Source of the DNA: Solimonas_A sp035476855
Lineage (GTDB): Bacteria; Pseudomonadota; Gammaproteobacteria; Nevskiales; Nevskiaceae
Assembly: GCA_035476855.1 (NCBI GenBank)
Contig: DATILC010000411.1
Coordinates: 1-5,652 of the forward strand
Direction of reading: 5' to 3'
Length of the DNA: 5,652 nt
Shown: positions 4,942-5,652 of the stretch, one piece after another
Position numbering within the stretch: position 1 is the stretch's first letter
Layout: every line of letters starts with the position of its first letter
The notes under the pieces: model-generated
Seen by the model: the letters and a program-made list of their open reading frames with translations, nothing else
What the model was told of the DNA's origin: nothing
Database searches by the model: none
Translations under genes and position numbers: made by a program

Positions 4942-5652
4942 CTATGACGGGGGCGGATCGAATTCGAGCCGGTCGTCGCTGTCGGCCGGGCGCAGCTCCA
5001 GGTACTGGATCCACTCGCCGGCGCTCGCCGCATCCTCGCCGGGCTGCTGCTCGTCGACGCGCTTGCCGGCCAGCTGCAGCAGCGTGGCGCCCTTGCGCCA
5101 GTAGTAGCCCTCGCCGCTGGAGGTCTGGCCGCCATGCAGCTGCAGCTCCTCCTCCGTGCGATGGACATAGCGCCCGGCGCGCCAGCCGTCGGCACGCAGC
5201 GCCTGCTGCAGCGCCTGGTGCGCCGCGACCAGTTCCTCGCGGCGCACGGACTGCGGCGAGATGCCGATCGACATCGCCGCGATCTGCGGATCGCCGCGGT
5301 AGCCGGTGGTGATGAAGTAGTAGCGGCAACCCGGGAAGCGCATGCCGCTGCCCGCCAGCTGCAGGTCGAAGGGCTGGTCACCGATCAGCGTGAGGTTGTC
5401 GACCGTGGGATCGTGGATCGGCTCGGCGAGCTTCAGCGAGGACTGCGCGCGGACCTCGTCGACCGTCATGCCGATGTTGGCAACCAGCGTGCCCCGCGAT
5501 TCCCCGCGCAGCTGCGCCGCGAGGGCCTGCCGCGCCTCGCGGCCGAAGGCGCCGTCGAGCAGCGCCGCCGGAATGGCGATCACCAGACCCAGCGCACAAA
5601 TGCCCCAGAAGCCGAGGATCACGCCGGTCTCGTGTTCGCGCAGCAGGCGCAC
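4942..5652 (-). CDS. Uncharacterised single-pass membrane-anchored protein, possibly partial
   Basis: At least 236 codons reach the right edge. I do not recognise the family. After a short charged N-terminus (1-9, with Arg residues) there is one hydrophobic helix (about 11-32), then a soluble region of about 200 residues, so a signal-anchor with a periplasmic domain is likely. Within the domain, NIGMTVDEVRAQ (59-70) recalls the GMTxxEVR helix seen in BamE/SmpA-like folds, but this is only a short local resemblance. Further features are Cys109 in FPGCRYYFITTGYRGDP (106-122), a Gln/Ala-rich helix (139-153), EGYYWRKGATLLQL (181-194) and an acidic tail ending DPPPS. A GTG coincides with the final window base triplet at 5652-5650 and could be the start, since the anchor follows directly, but an upstream start outside the window cannot be excluded. 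Same strand as the SDR gene, 86 nt upstream of it. Confidence 0.75.
   Translation of the reverse strand: MRLLREHETGVILGFWGICALGLVIAIPAALLDGAFGREARQALAAQLRGESRGTLVANIGMTVDEVRAQSSLKLAEPIHDPTVDNLTLIGDQPFDLQLAGSGMRFPGCRYYFITTGYRGDPQIAAMSIGISPQSVRREELVAAHQALQQALRADGWRAGRYVHRTEEELQLHGGQTSSGEGYYWRKGATLLQLAGKRVDEQQPGEDAASAGEWIQYLELRPADSDDRLEFDPPPS

Noticed and set aside
1..5652. CRISPR array, tRNA, rRNA, insertion sequence or phage gene
   Set aside because: No spaced direct repeats, cloverleaf, terminal inverted repeats or transposase/integrase motifs were seen.

Overview
The window is very GC-rich, with strong G/C preference at third codon positions, and is almost fully coding. Gene content (acyl-CoA carboxyltransferase, MAPEG protein, lipoprotein-type phospholipase D/cardiolipin synthase-like enzyme, EAL phosphodiesterase, divergent SDR) suggests a Gram-negative proteobacterium. 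A high-GC gammaproteobacterium of the Nevskiales/Solimonadaceae or Xanthomonadales type is my guess; this is inference from general resemblance, not a database match. No rRNA, tRNA, transposase, integrase, phage gene or CRISPR array was seen, so this looks like ordinary chromosome rather than an island.

Layout, left to right. (1) 1-1080, minus strand: N-terminal two thirds of a biotin-dependent carboxylase carboxyltransferase (beta) subunit, cut by the window edge. (2) 1077-1499, minus: a four-helix MAPEG membrane protein whose stop overlaps the carboxyltransferase start in an ATGA junction, so the two form a translationally coupled pair. (3) 1500-1618: divergent intergenic region with a 7-bp inverted repeat. 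(4) 1619-3091, plus: a lipoprotein with two complete HKD motifs (phospholipase D superfamily, cardiolipin synthase-like). (5) 3075-3944, minus: a stand-alone EAL-domain c-di-GMP phosphodiesterase with all catalytic residues, overlapping the previous gene tail-to-tail by 17 bp; a perfect 9-bp hairpin covers its stop codon. (6) 3945-4099: intergenic stretch with a possible operator and a striking set of three mutually complementary 11-bp GC-rich arms, probably the terminator behind the next gene. (7) 4100-4855, minus: an SDR oxidoreductase of an unusual subgroup. (8) 4856-4941: short gap with weak hairpins. (9) 4942-5652, minus: an uncharacterised single-pass, probably periplasm-facing protein that may continue beyond the right edge.

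Functional links are loose. The carboxyltransferase and SDR are both compatible with acyl-CoA or lipid/terpenoid/steroid-type metabolism, the MAPEG and HKD proteins act at membranes, and the EAL protein lowers c-di-GMP. Only the MAPEG-carboxyltransferase pair is clearly an operon. I see no strong case for a new multi-gene system here; the most interesting items are the intergenic three-arm structure, the overlapping convergent gene ends with their hairpin, the coupled MAPEG-carboxyltransferase pair and the SDR active-site variation.
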